A DNA stretch of 12,843 nt from an uncultured Ruminiclostridium sp. (lineage in GTDB: Bacteria > Bacillota > Clostridia > Oscillospirales > Ruminococcaceae): the NCBI GenBank assembly GCA_910585505.1, contig CAJUFF010000075.1, forward strand, positions 1 through 12,843, read 5' to 3'. Below, in pieces: positions 5,490-12,843 of the stretch. The translations under genes and the position numbers were made by a program. The notes beneath the pieces were generated by a model that made no database searches, had not been told where the DNA came from, and saw nothing but the letters and a program-made list of their open reading frames with translations. Positions within the stretch are counted from its first letter, which is position 1; each line of letters begins with the position of its first letter.

Positions 5490-7418
5490 TTATAAATCCT
5501 TTTCCTTTTTTTCCAGGTATTCCGCAATTGTTCCCAAAAATACCTCTCCGTATCTCGTCAGCTTAGCGTCGCCCACTCCGCTCACATTTAAAAACTCTTC
5601 CTCTGTAAGCGGCTTCTTTTTTGCCATATCCTCCAGCGCGGCGTTGGAAAAGACCATATAAGCGGGCAGTCTCGCTTTTGCCGCTTCCTTTGTTCGTACC
5701 TCTTTCAGCCTTTGCAGCAGACCGTCGTCAATGACGCCGTAATCGGAGCTTTTTAACCGTATTATTTCCGCTTCATGACCGGATAATACCCCATAACCGG
5801 AAGCGTAAATTTCGGAAGCTTCGGGAATTTCGGATCCGCCGTAATATTCTCCTACATCATTCCTCTTCACCGGCACCTTTACGGTTATTCTGTCCCTGTT
5901 TTTTACCGCGTTATGTCCTTTTTCGGTAATGGAAATATTTCGGTATTCCTCGTCGTTGCGGCTTAAATATCCTAACATCACAAGGGTGTTTATTGTTTCG
6001 GCGACGCTTTTACGTTTACGCCCCGCCATTATTCCGTAGGTGGAGAGTGCTGAAAGACCGAACTTTTCCGTTCGGCTGTTTTCTTTTCCCACAAGGACGT
6101 CGCTTATGGCGCCGGCTGCAAATTTTATTCCTCTTTGGCTCAATCTGAAAACGCAGCTTATTATCTTCTGCGCATCTTCGGTTATATCCTCCTCTCTAAA
6201 CTCGGCGCCGCAATTGGAGCAGCCCGAACAGCTTACGCACTTTTCCCCGAAATATCCCAAAAGAAAAGCCCTCAGACATTCGTTTGTGCTGCAATATTCA
6301 ACCATGGCGTTAAGGCGCTTTCTGTCCATAGCTTTTGCTTCTCTGAGCTGTTGAGGAGTAAGCTCCTCTCCAGACATATTGTCAATAAAAAATTCGGCGG
6401 TTTTTACATCGCCGGGACAGTACAAAAGCACGCAGTCCGCCGCCGTACCGTCGCGCCCCGCTCTCCCCGCTTCCTGATAGTAGGCTTCGGGGCTTTTGGG
6501 CATACTGTAATGAATGACAAAGCCGACGTTTGACTTGTCTATTCCCATTCCGAAGGCGTTTGTGGCAGCCATTATCCTAACCCGATCGTATATAAAATCC
6601 TCTTGGCTCTCCATTCGGTCGATGTCGCTCATGCCCGCGTGATACATAACCGCCGGCACTCCGTTTGCTTTACATAAGCCGCATACCAATTCCGTCTGTT
6701 TTCTCGTAGAGCAGTATATAATACCGCTTCGGTCGGAAAACCTTTCGAGAAGTCTCATAAGCGTTGCGGGCTTATCCTTGCCGGGAACTTTTATTACACT
6801 GAAAAACAGGTTGGGACGGTCAAAGCCCGTCATTATTTCCATGGGGTTTACAAGACCCAGCTTGTTTTTTATATCCTCTCTTACTTTATCGGTCGCGGTG
6901 GCGGTAAAAGCGCCGACCACCGGACGAATGGGAAGCGAGTCGATAAAGTTTGATATATGCAGGTAGCTGGGACGGAAATCCTGTCCCCATTGGCTTATGC
7001 AGTGCGCCTCGTCCACCGTTATCATGGAGATTTTCCCTTTTTGGGCAAAATCGGCAAAGGCTTCGGTCTCAAGTCGTTCGGGGGCTACAAACACAATCTT
7101 GTACACCCCGTCCATCGTCATACGCAAAGTTCTGAGATATTCCTCAAAGGAAAGAGAGCTGTTAAGGAAAGCCGCTTTAACGCCGTTTTGCACCAACGAC
7201 ATAGCTTGATCCTTCATAAGAGATATAAGCGGGGAAATAACTACCGTGACTCCTTCCATCATAAGTGCGGGGAGCTGGTAGCAAACGGATTTTCCCGCTC
7301 CCGTGGGCATCACGGATAGAAGATCCCTTCCGCTCAAAAGACAGTCCACGGCATTTTCCTGCCCCGGCCTGAACTCGGAATGACCGAATATCTCCTTTAA
7401 TACTTTCAGCTTGTCCAT
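5490..7418 (-). CDS. recQ: ATP-dependent DNA helicase RecQ
   Basis: A 642-residue 3'-to-5' superfamily 2 helicase for recombination repair and restart of stalled forks, close to E. coli RecQ in length (about 610). In order: FRPGQ (16-20), Walker A MPTGAGKS (37-44), DEAH (136-139), an aromatic-rich loop CISQWGQDFRP (140-150) that couples ATP use to DNA binding, FTATAT (171-176), and motifs V/VI with NAFGMGIDK and QEAGRAGRDG (315-324). Cys 381, 397, 400 and 403 match the zinc site; a winged-helix RQC region follows, then a C-terminal HRDC domain (about 565-635). All expected domains are present. AAAGG lies about 11 bases before the ATG. It starts 63 bases after the transglutaminase gene with no terminator seen between, so it may be partly co-transcribed with the MoxR operon. 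This gap holds no clear promoter. Confidence 0.97.
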   Translation of the reverse strand: MDKLKVLKEIFGHSEFRPGQENAVDCLLSGRDLLSVMPTGAGKSVCYQLPALMMEGVTVVISPLISLMKDQAMSLVQNGVKAAFLNSSLSFEEYLRTLRMTMDGVYKIVFVAPERLETEAFADFAQKGKISMITVDEAHCISQWGQDFRPSYLHISNFIDSLPIRPVVGAFTATATDKVREDIKNKLGLVNPMEIMTGFDRPNLFFSVIKVPGKDKPATLMRLLERFSDRSGIIYCSTRKQTELVCGLCKANGVPAVMYHAGMSDIDRMESQEDFIYDRVRIMAATNAFGMGIDKSNVGFVIHYSMPKSPEAYYQEAGRAGRDGTAADCVLLYCPGDVKTAEFFIDNMSGEELTPQQLREAKAMDRKRLNAMVEYCSTNECLRAFLLGYFGEKCVSCSGCSNCGAEFREEDITEDAQKIISCVFRLSQRGIKFAAGAISDVLVGKENSRTEKFGLSALSTYGIMAGRKRKSVAETINTLVMLGYLSRNDEEYRNISITEKGHNAVKNRDRITVKVPVKRNDVGEYYGGSEIPEASEIYASGYGVLSGHEAEIIRLKSSDYGVIDDGLLQRLKEVRTKEAAKARLPAYMVFSNAALEDMAKKKPLTEEEFLNVSGVGDAKLTRYGEVFLGTIAEYLEKKEKDL

Positions 7419-7481
7419 TTCAACGTATGCCTTTCTTTTTAACTGCCGTTAAAAAATGCCCGGAAACATTTGAAGTTTTTT

Positions 7482-10232
7482 TCAGCGCAGCTTTTTACCG
7501 AACAGCCTTACCCTCGCCGCAAACCGATTCGGACCTTTCATGCCGTCTAAAGTAATCTTTAACAGCCTTGAAACGCTTCCGAAAACCAGAAGCTGCTCTT
7601 CCTTGGTAAATTCCGGAGCCGCATCAAACTCCGCCCTTTCAAAAAACGGAACGGCTTCACGGAACACATTGCCGGATTTCAAGGACTTGTCCGCCCTGAA
7701 GCCGAATTCCTCCGGAGTCTCTCCCTTCCGACGGTAAATGCCGTTAAATTCCAGAAGCTTAAGAGAAAATTCCATCATTTCTTTTACCGCTTTCCGCGGC
7801 TCGCCGCTCTTAAAAAATTTCAATTTACGGTTTTGTTTGTCGTTAAGAGATCTCATTATTCCCGCCGCCGTCATTCCGATTAAAAATAAAGCCAACGGTA
7901 TACCGAGAATAAAAATCAGCGCTCTGAAAAAATCATAATTCATGATATCGCCATTCCCGCCGCCGCCAAAGGGATCGTCCGGAACCGTTGGAGAAACGGA
8001 GGTTTCCGTTTCCTTTTCGGAGGAAGCAGCGGAAGAGGAAGATGAGACGGAAGTGGTATGCGCCGAAGTGGCGGTACCGGTAGCGGCCGTGGTAGATACA
8101 GATGTTTCAGCAGCGGAGGAGGAACCTGCCGGAGCATAATCCGACATTCCTCCGCCGGGGGTAGGATCGTAAGGTATCCAGCCCACATTGTCAAAGTACA
8201 CCTCTACCCATGCGTGAAGATTTTTCTGAAGTATCGTGTACTTATAGCCTTCGGAAGTTTCCGTGCAGTTTTCACCTCCCGCGGTAAAGCCGGTAACATA
8301 TCTGGCGGGCACTCCGAAGTGCCTGAGAATAAGGCACATGGAGGATGCGTACATTGCGCAGTGTCCAGCCTTGGTGTCAAACAGAAAGTTATGCAGAGGC
8401 GAATCGGGACCCGAAAAATTATCGGCGGTGAGAGAATAGCTGAAATCCCCCGACGTAAAATAATTCTGAAGGTAATAGGCAAGGCAGATTCTTGATATAA
8501 CATCTGTTTTCGCACCGTAGGTAATATTGGCAAACACATCGTTCTGTTCATCGGGAATCTCGTTCAGAAGCCTTGCAACGGCGTTTACCACGGTGCGGTT
8601 TTCTTCTTCCGGAACCGAAGTGTAATATTCATACACAAATTTTTCGTACACCGCAAGGTTTTCGTTATATTCGTCCTCATCAACCGACAAAACCGAAAAT
8701 TCGTCCCCGAAAACGAAGCTGTAGTATGGATTACCAAAAACCGAAACTCCCCCCGATTCCTTTAAAATAGTCATGGGATCTCCGACGGGATACAGAATTA
8801 CGGTTTCCATAGAGTTTATTTTTCCCTTATCCGCCAATGCGATAAAATCGCCCTTTACGGAAAAGTTTTCGCTTTCCCGAAAGGTGTTGATAAGCGGAGT
8901 ACCCGCGAAAAGCACCGTGTTCAGTCTTTGAAGGTAGTTTATTTTCACGCTCTGAGTGCCTATAAAAAATTGGTTTTTATAGCCCGGAGCTTTTTCCCGC
9001 TCCAGCATTCTGGAAGCGAGGTAATATTCTATTTCGGGGGTATAATCGCCCAACACTTCGTTTATCGGGGTTTGCGGACTGTCAAAATCGGTGTTTTCTA
9101 TGGTCGTACTGTAATAGGCGATATTGTTATATTTTATATCGGATATGGATTTCCACCGTCTTCCGTCAAACTCATATCCTATATCGCCCCGAAGGAATAA
9201 CTTGTCTTTTTCCTTGGTGATTACCTCCAAAACGGGAGTGTTGCTGCGGGACGTTTCCTTTGGATTTATGCCGTTGGAAATATTTATGCTTCCTCCGTCT
9301 GCGGAAAAAAAGCCTTTATAAGGGGAAGCGTTTATATTTCCGAAAAATTCCGAGCCCCATTCCCCAACGTTCCTTACGGTATCCGAAATTTTTTTCGTTA
9401 CCCGATCAAGCTTTAAATTACCATCTAGGGGAAAACAGGCGGCGGTTACGGAAATTATAAGCACGGTCGAAACAAACATCACAACGCAGTCCGAAAAATA
9501 CCTGTTAAAATGAAGGCTGTCGGATTTCAAACGCTTTATCGGAGAAAGCGTTTTGACGCTTTGCCTGTACCGTCTGTCCATAAGAGATATGTTGGCGATT
9601 CCTCCGGCCGTCAGGAAATAGCCGGAAGAAAACGCCATTGAAGCGCTCCACATGGCAATAACTCCGGCCGCAAAAATTCCTAAGGATGGTTTGTAGTAAG
9701 TATGCTGGGACAGAAATGACGGGAGCACCATTATTGCCAGATATGTAAGTACTATTTCGGGACTGAACCGCCTGTAACAAGCAAAAGCGAACAACATTCC
9801 GAATATTGCGCACAGCACAAGCAGAAATGGCAGAGGATTGGGCTGAACGCCTGTATCCTTTATGAGCTTATCCGCGTCTATAATTCTTCCGTCGGCTATT
9901 TGCAGAACATATCTGAAAAAGTCCAAGCCCCATTCCAACATTTTTTTCCCCGGAAGCAAAAGTAAGGCAAAGGAAAACAGCAGTACCCTGCCTCTGCCGA
10001 ACAGCCCGCATAGTATCATATAAAAAACGCAAATCCCGCCCGCGGTTAAAGCTGTCAGAATAGCGGATTCATTCATTTTGAGCATTTCCGAAATATAATA
10101 CGCTCCGCAAAAGCAGGTTATAAAGGCCAGAAGCGCTTTAGCGGAAAACATACGCGTAAAGCTTCTGTTTTTTTTATGATACGGAAAACTGTAAATGGCA
10201 AAATTGTCGTTTTTCTTTTTTTTAATTTTCAT
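7482..10232 (-). CDS. Membrane-anchored transglutaminase-like protein (TgpA type)
   Basis: A 916-residue membrane protein. The N-terminal part has about seven predicted hydrophobic segments (about 32-50, 57-77, 81-95, 134-153, 160-175, 182-203, 248-267). An extracytoplasmic region carries a transglutaminase core with an intact triad: Cys625 in KAGHCAMYAS, His673 in LHAWVEVYF and Asp689 in WIPYDPTPG. A Ser/Thr/Ala-rich linker (about 703-750) leads to one more membrane segment (about 770-793) and a cytoplasmic tail resembling DUF4129 (GETPEEFGFRADKS, 837-850). Family members act as cysteine proteases or transglutaminases on unknown extracellular substrates. GGAG lies 5 bases before the ATG. It is separated from the DUF58 gene by 128 bases in which I see no terminator or strong promoter, and belongs to the MoxR-DUF58-transglutaminase set. 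The fold is certain; substrate and direction of reaction are not. Confidence 0.93.
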   Translation of the reverse strand: MKIKKKKNDNFAIYSFPYHKKNRSFTRMFSAKALLAFITCFCGAYYISEMLKMNESAILTALTAGGICVFYMILCGLFGRGRVLLFSFALLLLPGKKMLEWGLDFFRYVLQIADGRIIDADKLIKDTGVQPNPLPFLLVLCAIFGMLFAFACYRRFSPEIVLTYLAIMVLPSFLSQHTYYKPSLGIFAAGVIAMWSASMAFSSGYFLTAGGIANISLMDRRYRQSVKTLSPIKRLKSDSLHFNRYFSDCVVMFVSTVLIISVTAACFPLDGNLKLDRVTKKISDTVRNVGEWGSEFFGNINASPYKGFFSADGGSINISNGINPKETSRSNTPVLEVITKEKDKLFLRGDIGYEFDGRRWKSISDIKYNNIAYYSTTIENTDFDSPQTPINEVLGDYTPEIEYYLASRMLEREKAPGYKNQFFIGTQSVKINYLQRLNTVLFAGTPLINTFRESENFSVKGDFIALADKGKINSMETVILYPVGDPMTILKESGGVSVFGNPYYSFVFGDEFSVLSVDEDEYNENLAVYEKFVYEYYTSVPEEENRTVVNAVARLLNEIPDEQNDVFANITYGAKTDVISRICLAYYLQNYFTSGDFSYSLTADNFSGPDSPLHNFLFDTKAGHCAMYASSMCLILRHFGVPARYVTGFTAGGENCTETSEGYKYTILQKNLHAWVEVYFDNVGWIPYDPTPGGGMSDYAPAGSSSAAETSVSTTAATGTATSAHTTSVSSSSSAASSEKETETSVSPTVPDDPFGGGGNGDIMNYDFFRALIFILGIPLALFLIGMTAAGIMRSLNDKQNRKLKFFKSGEPRKAVKEMMEFSLKLLEFNGIYRRKGETPEEFGFRADKSLKSGNVFREAVPFFERAEFDAAPEFTKEEQLLVFGSVSRLLKITLDGMKGPNRFAARVRLFGKKLR

Positions 10233-10360
10233 TTATACTCCGTTTGGCTTTATCTGACATCAAGGGTCGTCCGAAAAATCGAAAATTCCGCACTCCATTC
10301 CTATTGGAACAGTTTCTTATTTTCTCTGTTTTCAAACAATCCGATATTTTCAGAAAAAGT

Positions 10361-11560
10361 TTAAATTTTTCCGTAAAGCTTTCTTATCGCCTCGTCAATC
10401 TCCGCGTCTATATTAAACGGATCAACCTCTGCCACAGCCACGTTTCTTAAGGTATCCAGGTACCTTTTTACCCCCGTTTCCGCTTCACCCAGCAGTAGAA
10501 TTCTAACTTCGGACAAAGCGGCCAGCTCCTCCGCCAATTTGGCAAGTTCCTTATTACCGTGAGGAGTAACCAGAATAGCCGCGCTTTTTGTGCTGTCGGT
10601 GAAATGCCGCTTACAGGAGGAATAAAAGCTCGGCTCACCCTTGTAGTCCTTTACCGTGGCAGCCATGTAAGCCGCATTATACAAGTGGCTCATATGCTCC
10701 GTGTTAATATCCGTCATCTGCCCTTTATCCGCGTTATAAAAGGATAGCAGGCTTCCGCAGTCGTTTTTCATATTATAAAGCGCCACTGCCAGAGCAGACT
10801 CAAGCACCGCGTCCGTATAAGCCGCTTTTTCTTTTTCCGTTTCCCCGCGGGAAATAAGGTCGCATACTATTACCGCCTGTGAGGACAGATTTTCGGCGTT
10901 TTGCCACACCATATAATCGTCCTGCTTTGCGGAGAGCTTCCAGTGGATGTTTCTTACGTCGTCTCCCTCGGCGTATTTTCGCGTAAAGCTTCGTTCGCCT
11001 CTGACGGAATTCAGCGCCTGTTTCTCGTTTTCCTCATCGCTTGCCGTGATAAGTCCGCCGACTGCGCTGACGTCTATAATTCGTGGGGTCACCGTTATTT
11101 TTTTGTGCAGTCTCAGTTCTTTTTTCAGTCTGAACAGCTTCAAATAATCGTAAAAGTATACCGTATCGAAGGACACATCATATTCTCCCCTGTACTCCGC
11201 AGTGTAAGTAAGATTAAGATTCTTAGTCTGAAACGGGGCGAGAGAAAAAATAATCCGTGCGTCTTTTTTTTCCGAAAATCCGGGCATTGAAGCCTTGATA
11301 TAGGTAGTGGAGGAAGGGAAAATAAAGCGGTTTTTAATAAAGATCCTCACTTTCAGAGGATTATTTTTCTCCACCGTGTCCTCGCTTATATCAAATCTGA
11401 AGAAAAAAGCGATTTTCGCCGTAAAAGTAAAAATAAACGAAACTGCGGGCAGCACCGCAAAGGTTATCAGCATTACAGAGGAGAGATGTCCCGCATATGC
11501 CTGAGAAAACACCACAGCCGCCGCCAATGCCGCAATGTAAGCGAAACGGTAAACCGCCAT
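10361..11560 (-). CDS. DUF58 membrane protein, MoxR partner
   Basis: A 399-residue protein with two N-terminal hydrophobic segments (about 5-22 and 28-52), then a beta-rich region (about 55-150) and the DUF58 domain. The family signature is EGDDVRNIHWKLSAKQDDYMVW (residues 198-219), followed by a von Willebrand A-like strand AVIVCDL (229-235). DUF58 proteins are encoded next to MoxR ATPases and are thought to act with them in assembling or activating exported or membrane complexes; the target is usually unknown. The ATG lies one base after the MoxR stop codon, with GGAAAGGA inside the end of the MoxR gene, so the two are translationally close-coupled. Confidence 0.93.
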   Translation of the reverse strand: MAVYRFAYIAALAAAVVFSQAYAGHLSSVMLITFAVLPAVSFIFTFTAKIAFFFRFDISEDTVEKNNPLKVRIFIKNRFIFPSSTTYIKASMPGFSEKKDARIIFSLAPFQTKNLNLTYTAEYRGEYDVSFDTVYFYDYLKLFRLKKELRLHKKITVTPRIIDVSAVGGLITASDEENEKQALNSVRGERSFTRKYAEGDDVRNIHWKLSAKQDDYMVWQNAENLSSQAVIVCDLISRGETEKEKAAYTDAVLESALAVALYNMKNDCGSLLSFYNADKGQMTDINTEHMSHLYNAAYMAATVKDYKGEPSFYSSCKRHFTDSTKSAAILVTPHGNKELAKLAEELAALSEVRILLLGEAETGVKRYLDTLRNVAVAEVDPFNIDAEIDEAIRKLYGKI

Positions 11561-11561
11561 T

Positions 11562-12524
11562 TTACGACCGTTCCTTTCCGAACGGAAACATTATCCCGCT
11601 TTTTATGTCTCGTATAACGTCTGACGCGGTAGCTCCCCTTATTTTTGCGTCCTGTTTAAGATGTATTCTATGACTTAAAACGTATGGTATCATAATATTG
11701 ACGTCCTCCGGCGTAACATAAGCCCTTCCGTTTACCAGCGCCAAAGCCTGCGTACACCTCATAAGCGCCAAGGAAGCTCGGGGGCTTGCGCCAAGCTGTA
11801 CCGACGGATGCGTTCGCGTGGCGGAGACGAAGTTTACTATGTACTGTCCTATGGAAACGTCCACGTTTACCTGACCCGTAAGCTCCGAAAATTGCTCCAG
11901 CTCTTCCGCCGCGCATACCGCTCTTATACTGTCCATCGGCTCGTTTCCGCTTCTGTTGGTAAGTATTTCAAGCTCCTGTGAAACGGTGGGATATCCCATT
12001 GTTATTTTCATCATAAAGCGGTCAAGCTGCGCTTCGGGCAGCGGGAAGGTTCCCACAAATCCAAGCTCGTTTTGAGTTGCTATTACCATAAAGGGAGATG
12101 GAAGGCGATAGGTAATTCCGTCTACCGTTACGTTTCTTTCCTCCATCGCCTCCAGAAGCGCGGACTGTGTTTTCGGCGAGGTGCGGTTTATCTCATCGGC
12201 TAATAGAATGTTGGTCATGGACATTCCCGGTCTGAACTCAAAACGGTTGGTTTCCTTATTAAAAAGGTTGAAGCCCGTTATGTCCGAGGCTGTAACATCG
12301 GGGGTAAACTGTGCCCTTTTGAATTCAAGCCCCGTGGCTTTTCCGAGAGCGGTGGCGAGGGTGGTTTTTCCCGTACCCGGAACGTCTTCTATAAGCACAT
12401 GACCGCCTGCCAGAAGGGCTACTACCAGCAGGGTTATAGCGTTTTTCTTTCCTACAATTACTTTTTCTATTTCATTTATTGTTGCGCTTAGCTTCTGACT
12501 GACTTGGCTGCTGCTGATCTCCAT
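11562..12524 (-). CDS. MoxR-family AAA+ ATPase
   Basis: A 320-residue cytoplasmic ATPase of the MoxR group, of typical length. Walker A is DVPGTGKT (47-54), Walker B ILLADEINR (106-114), sensor 1 ATQN (149-152), the arginine-finger region LPEAQLDRF (162-170) and sensor 2 GASPRAS (245-251). All active-site residues are present. MoxR proteins are thought to work as ring-shaped chaperones that insert cofactors or mature partner complexes, with DUF58 proteins as partners. The start at 12524 has GGAG about 12 bases upstream. It is the first gene of the operon, behind a good promoter with an 85-base untranslated leader. Confidence 0.95.
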   Translation of the reverse strand: MEISSSQVSQKLSATINEIEKVIVGKKNAITLLVVALLAGGHVLIEDVPGTGKTTLATALGKATGLEFKRAQFTPDVTASDITGFNLFNKETNRFEFRPGMSMTNILLADEINRTSPKTQSALLEAMEERNVTVDGITYRLPSPFMVIATQNELGFVGTFPLPEAQLDRFMMKITMGYPTVSQELEILTNRSGNEPMDSIRAVCAAEELEQFSELTGQVNVDVSIGQYIVNFVSATRTHPSVQLGASPRASLALMRCTQALALVNGRAYVTPEDVNIMIPYVLSHRIHLKQDAKIRGATASDVIRDIKSGIMFPFGKERS

Positions 12525-12615
12525 TGTTTTTTGTTTCTCCGTTCGGTTTTCTTTTTATTCGTTTTAATTTATTTATAGCAAATATAATTATTGATTTTTA
12601 AACATCATGGATTTA

Positions 12616-12644
12616 ATTATATCATATTTCTTCAGTAAAATCAA
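12616..12644 (-). promoter_or_regulatory. Promoter of the MoxR operon
   Basis: On the minus strand, TTGATT (12644-12639) and a perfect TATAAT (12621-12616) are separated by 17 bases. The predicted start near 12609 gives a leader of about 85 bases before the MoxR ATG. The leader is very AT-rich with no recognised riboswitch. Confidence 0.8.
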
Positions 12645-12717
12645 GACTGCGTCGGAAACTGTAAACAAATTGTAATAATTTGACGAGGCTTTTTGAAGCG
12701 CAAGATGACCGTTTATA

Positions 12718-12767
12718 CTAATCTTTGATCAAGGTATAGACAAATAATACGGATGATCAAAGATTAG
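12718..12767. repeat. Palindrome with 14-bp arms upstream of the MoxR operon
   Basis: CTAATCTTTGATCA (12718-12731) is the exact reverse complement of TGATCAAAGATTAG (12754-12767), with a 22-base AT-rich spacer. Each arm ends in the palindrome TGATCA. No T run follows on either strand, so it is not a plain terminator. It may be an operator, a recombination-type site or part of the same repeat family as the right-end hairpin, which begins only 24 bases further on. Confidence 0.75.
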
Positions 12768-12769
12768 CG

Positions 12770-12799
12770 TTTACTTTGATCGGGAATCAGTATTATACT
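12770..12799 (+). promoter_or_regulatory. Possible outward-facing promoter at the right end
   Basis: TTTACT (12770-12775) and TATACT (12794-12799) are 18 bases apart on the plus strand and would direct transcription out of the window, through the end hairpin. The hexamers are partial matches and no downstream gene is visible, so this is a weak call. Confidence 0.25.
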
Positions 12800-12843
12800 A
12801 ATAACCATTTTGACACAGGATAAAATCATAGTCAAAATGGTTA
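12791..12843. repeat. Right-end hairpin repeat, inverted copy of the left end
   Basis: This is the exact reverse complement of bases 2-54. The hairpin arms are ATAACCATTTTGAC (12801-12814) and GTCAAAATGGTTA (12831-12843), with a 16-base loop at 12815-12830. Because the window ends exactly within the second arm, the true outer boundary of this repeat cannot be seen. Confidence 0.9.

Noticed and set aside
8058..8495. 145-codon plus-strand frame opposite the transglutaminase
   Set aside because: It overlaps the catalytic core on the other strand and has no recognisable features; the low-complexity linker keeps several frames open.
1..12843. The whole window as a transposon bounded by terminal inverted repeats
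   Set aside because: There is no transposase, integrase or other mobility gene, the contents are housekeeping genes, and each end repeat is itself a hairpin, which fits a small dispersed repeat better.

Overview
The window looks like chromosomal DNA from a low-to-moderate GC Gram-positive anaerobe of the class Clostridia (Oscillospiraceae/Lachnospiraceae-like). The reasons are strong AGGAG-type ribosome binding sites, a canonical T-box riboswitch, a eukaryotic-like (type 2) isoleucyl-tRNA synthetase and a MoxR/DUF58/transglutaminase operon. The exact taxon cannot be read from the sequence. All large genes lie on the minus strand; only one small lipoprotein gene is clearly on the plus strand.

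Layout from left to right: (1) a hairpin-forming repeat at the extreme left end (1-54); (2) a small plus-strand gene for a Ser/Asp/Gly-rich lipoprotein (237-506) behind an extended -10 promoter, followed by a strong bidirectional terminator (627-656) and a roughly 165-base stretch with an unexplained open 49-codon frame and folding potential (657-822); (3) a minus-strand operon led by a T-box riboswitch (5041-5300) that encodes an Fe-S-type flavoprotein (4446-5000), a GyrI-like effector-binding protein (3970-4431) and ileS (823-3933); (4) recQ (5490-7418); (5) a minus-strand operon of a MoxR AAA+ ATPase, a DUF58 protein and a membrane transglutaminase (12524 down to 7482), driven by a TTGATT-17-TATAAT promoter and possibly reading on into recQ; (6) a right-end region with a 14-bp-arm palindrome and a second, inverted copy of the left-end repeat (12791-12843).

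The best-supported regulatory story is the T-box. Its specifier loop carries an ATC (Ile) codon followed by A, its T-box bulge reads UGGU (matching an A73 discriminator), and a terminator/antiterminator pair can be drawn. It is a tRNA-Ile sensor, yet the first two genes it controls are a flavoprotein and a GyrI-like protein, with ileS third and about 1.1 kb downstream. In the second operon, the MoxR ATPase and DUF58 protein form a conserved chaperone-like pair that usually accompanies a membrane-anchored transglutaminase/protease; the catalytic Cys-His-Asp triad of the latter is intact.

I found no transposase, phage gene, CRISPR array, tRNA or rRNA. The matching inverted repeats at the two ends most likely mark a dispersed repeat at which an assembly contig broke, rather than the termini of a mobile element.
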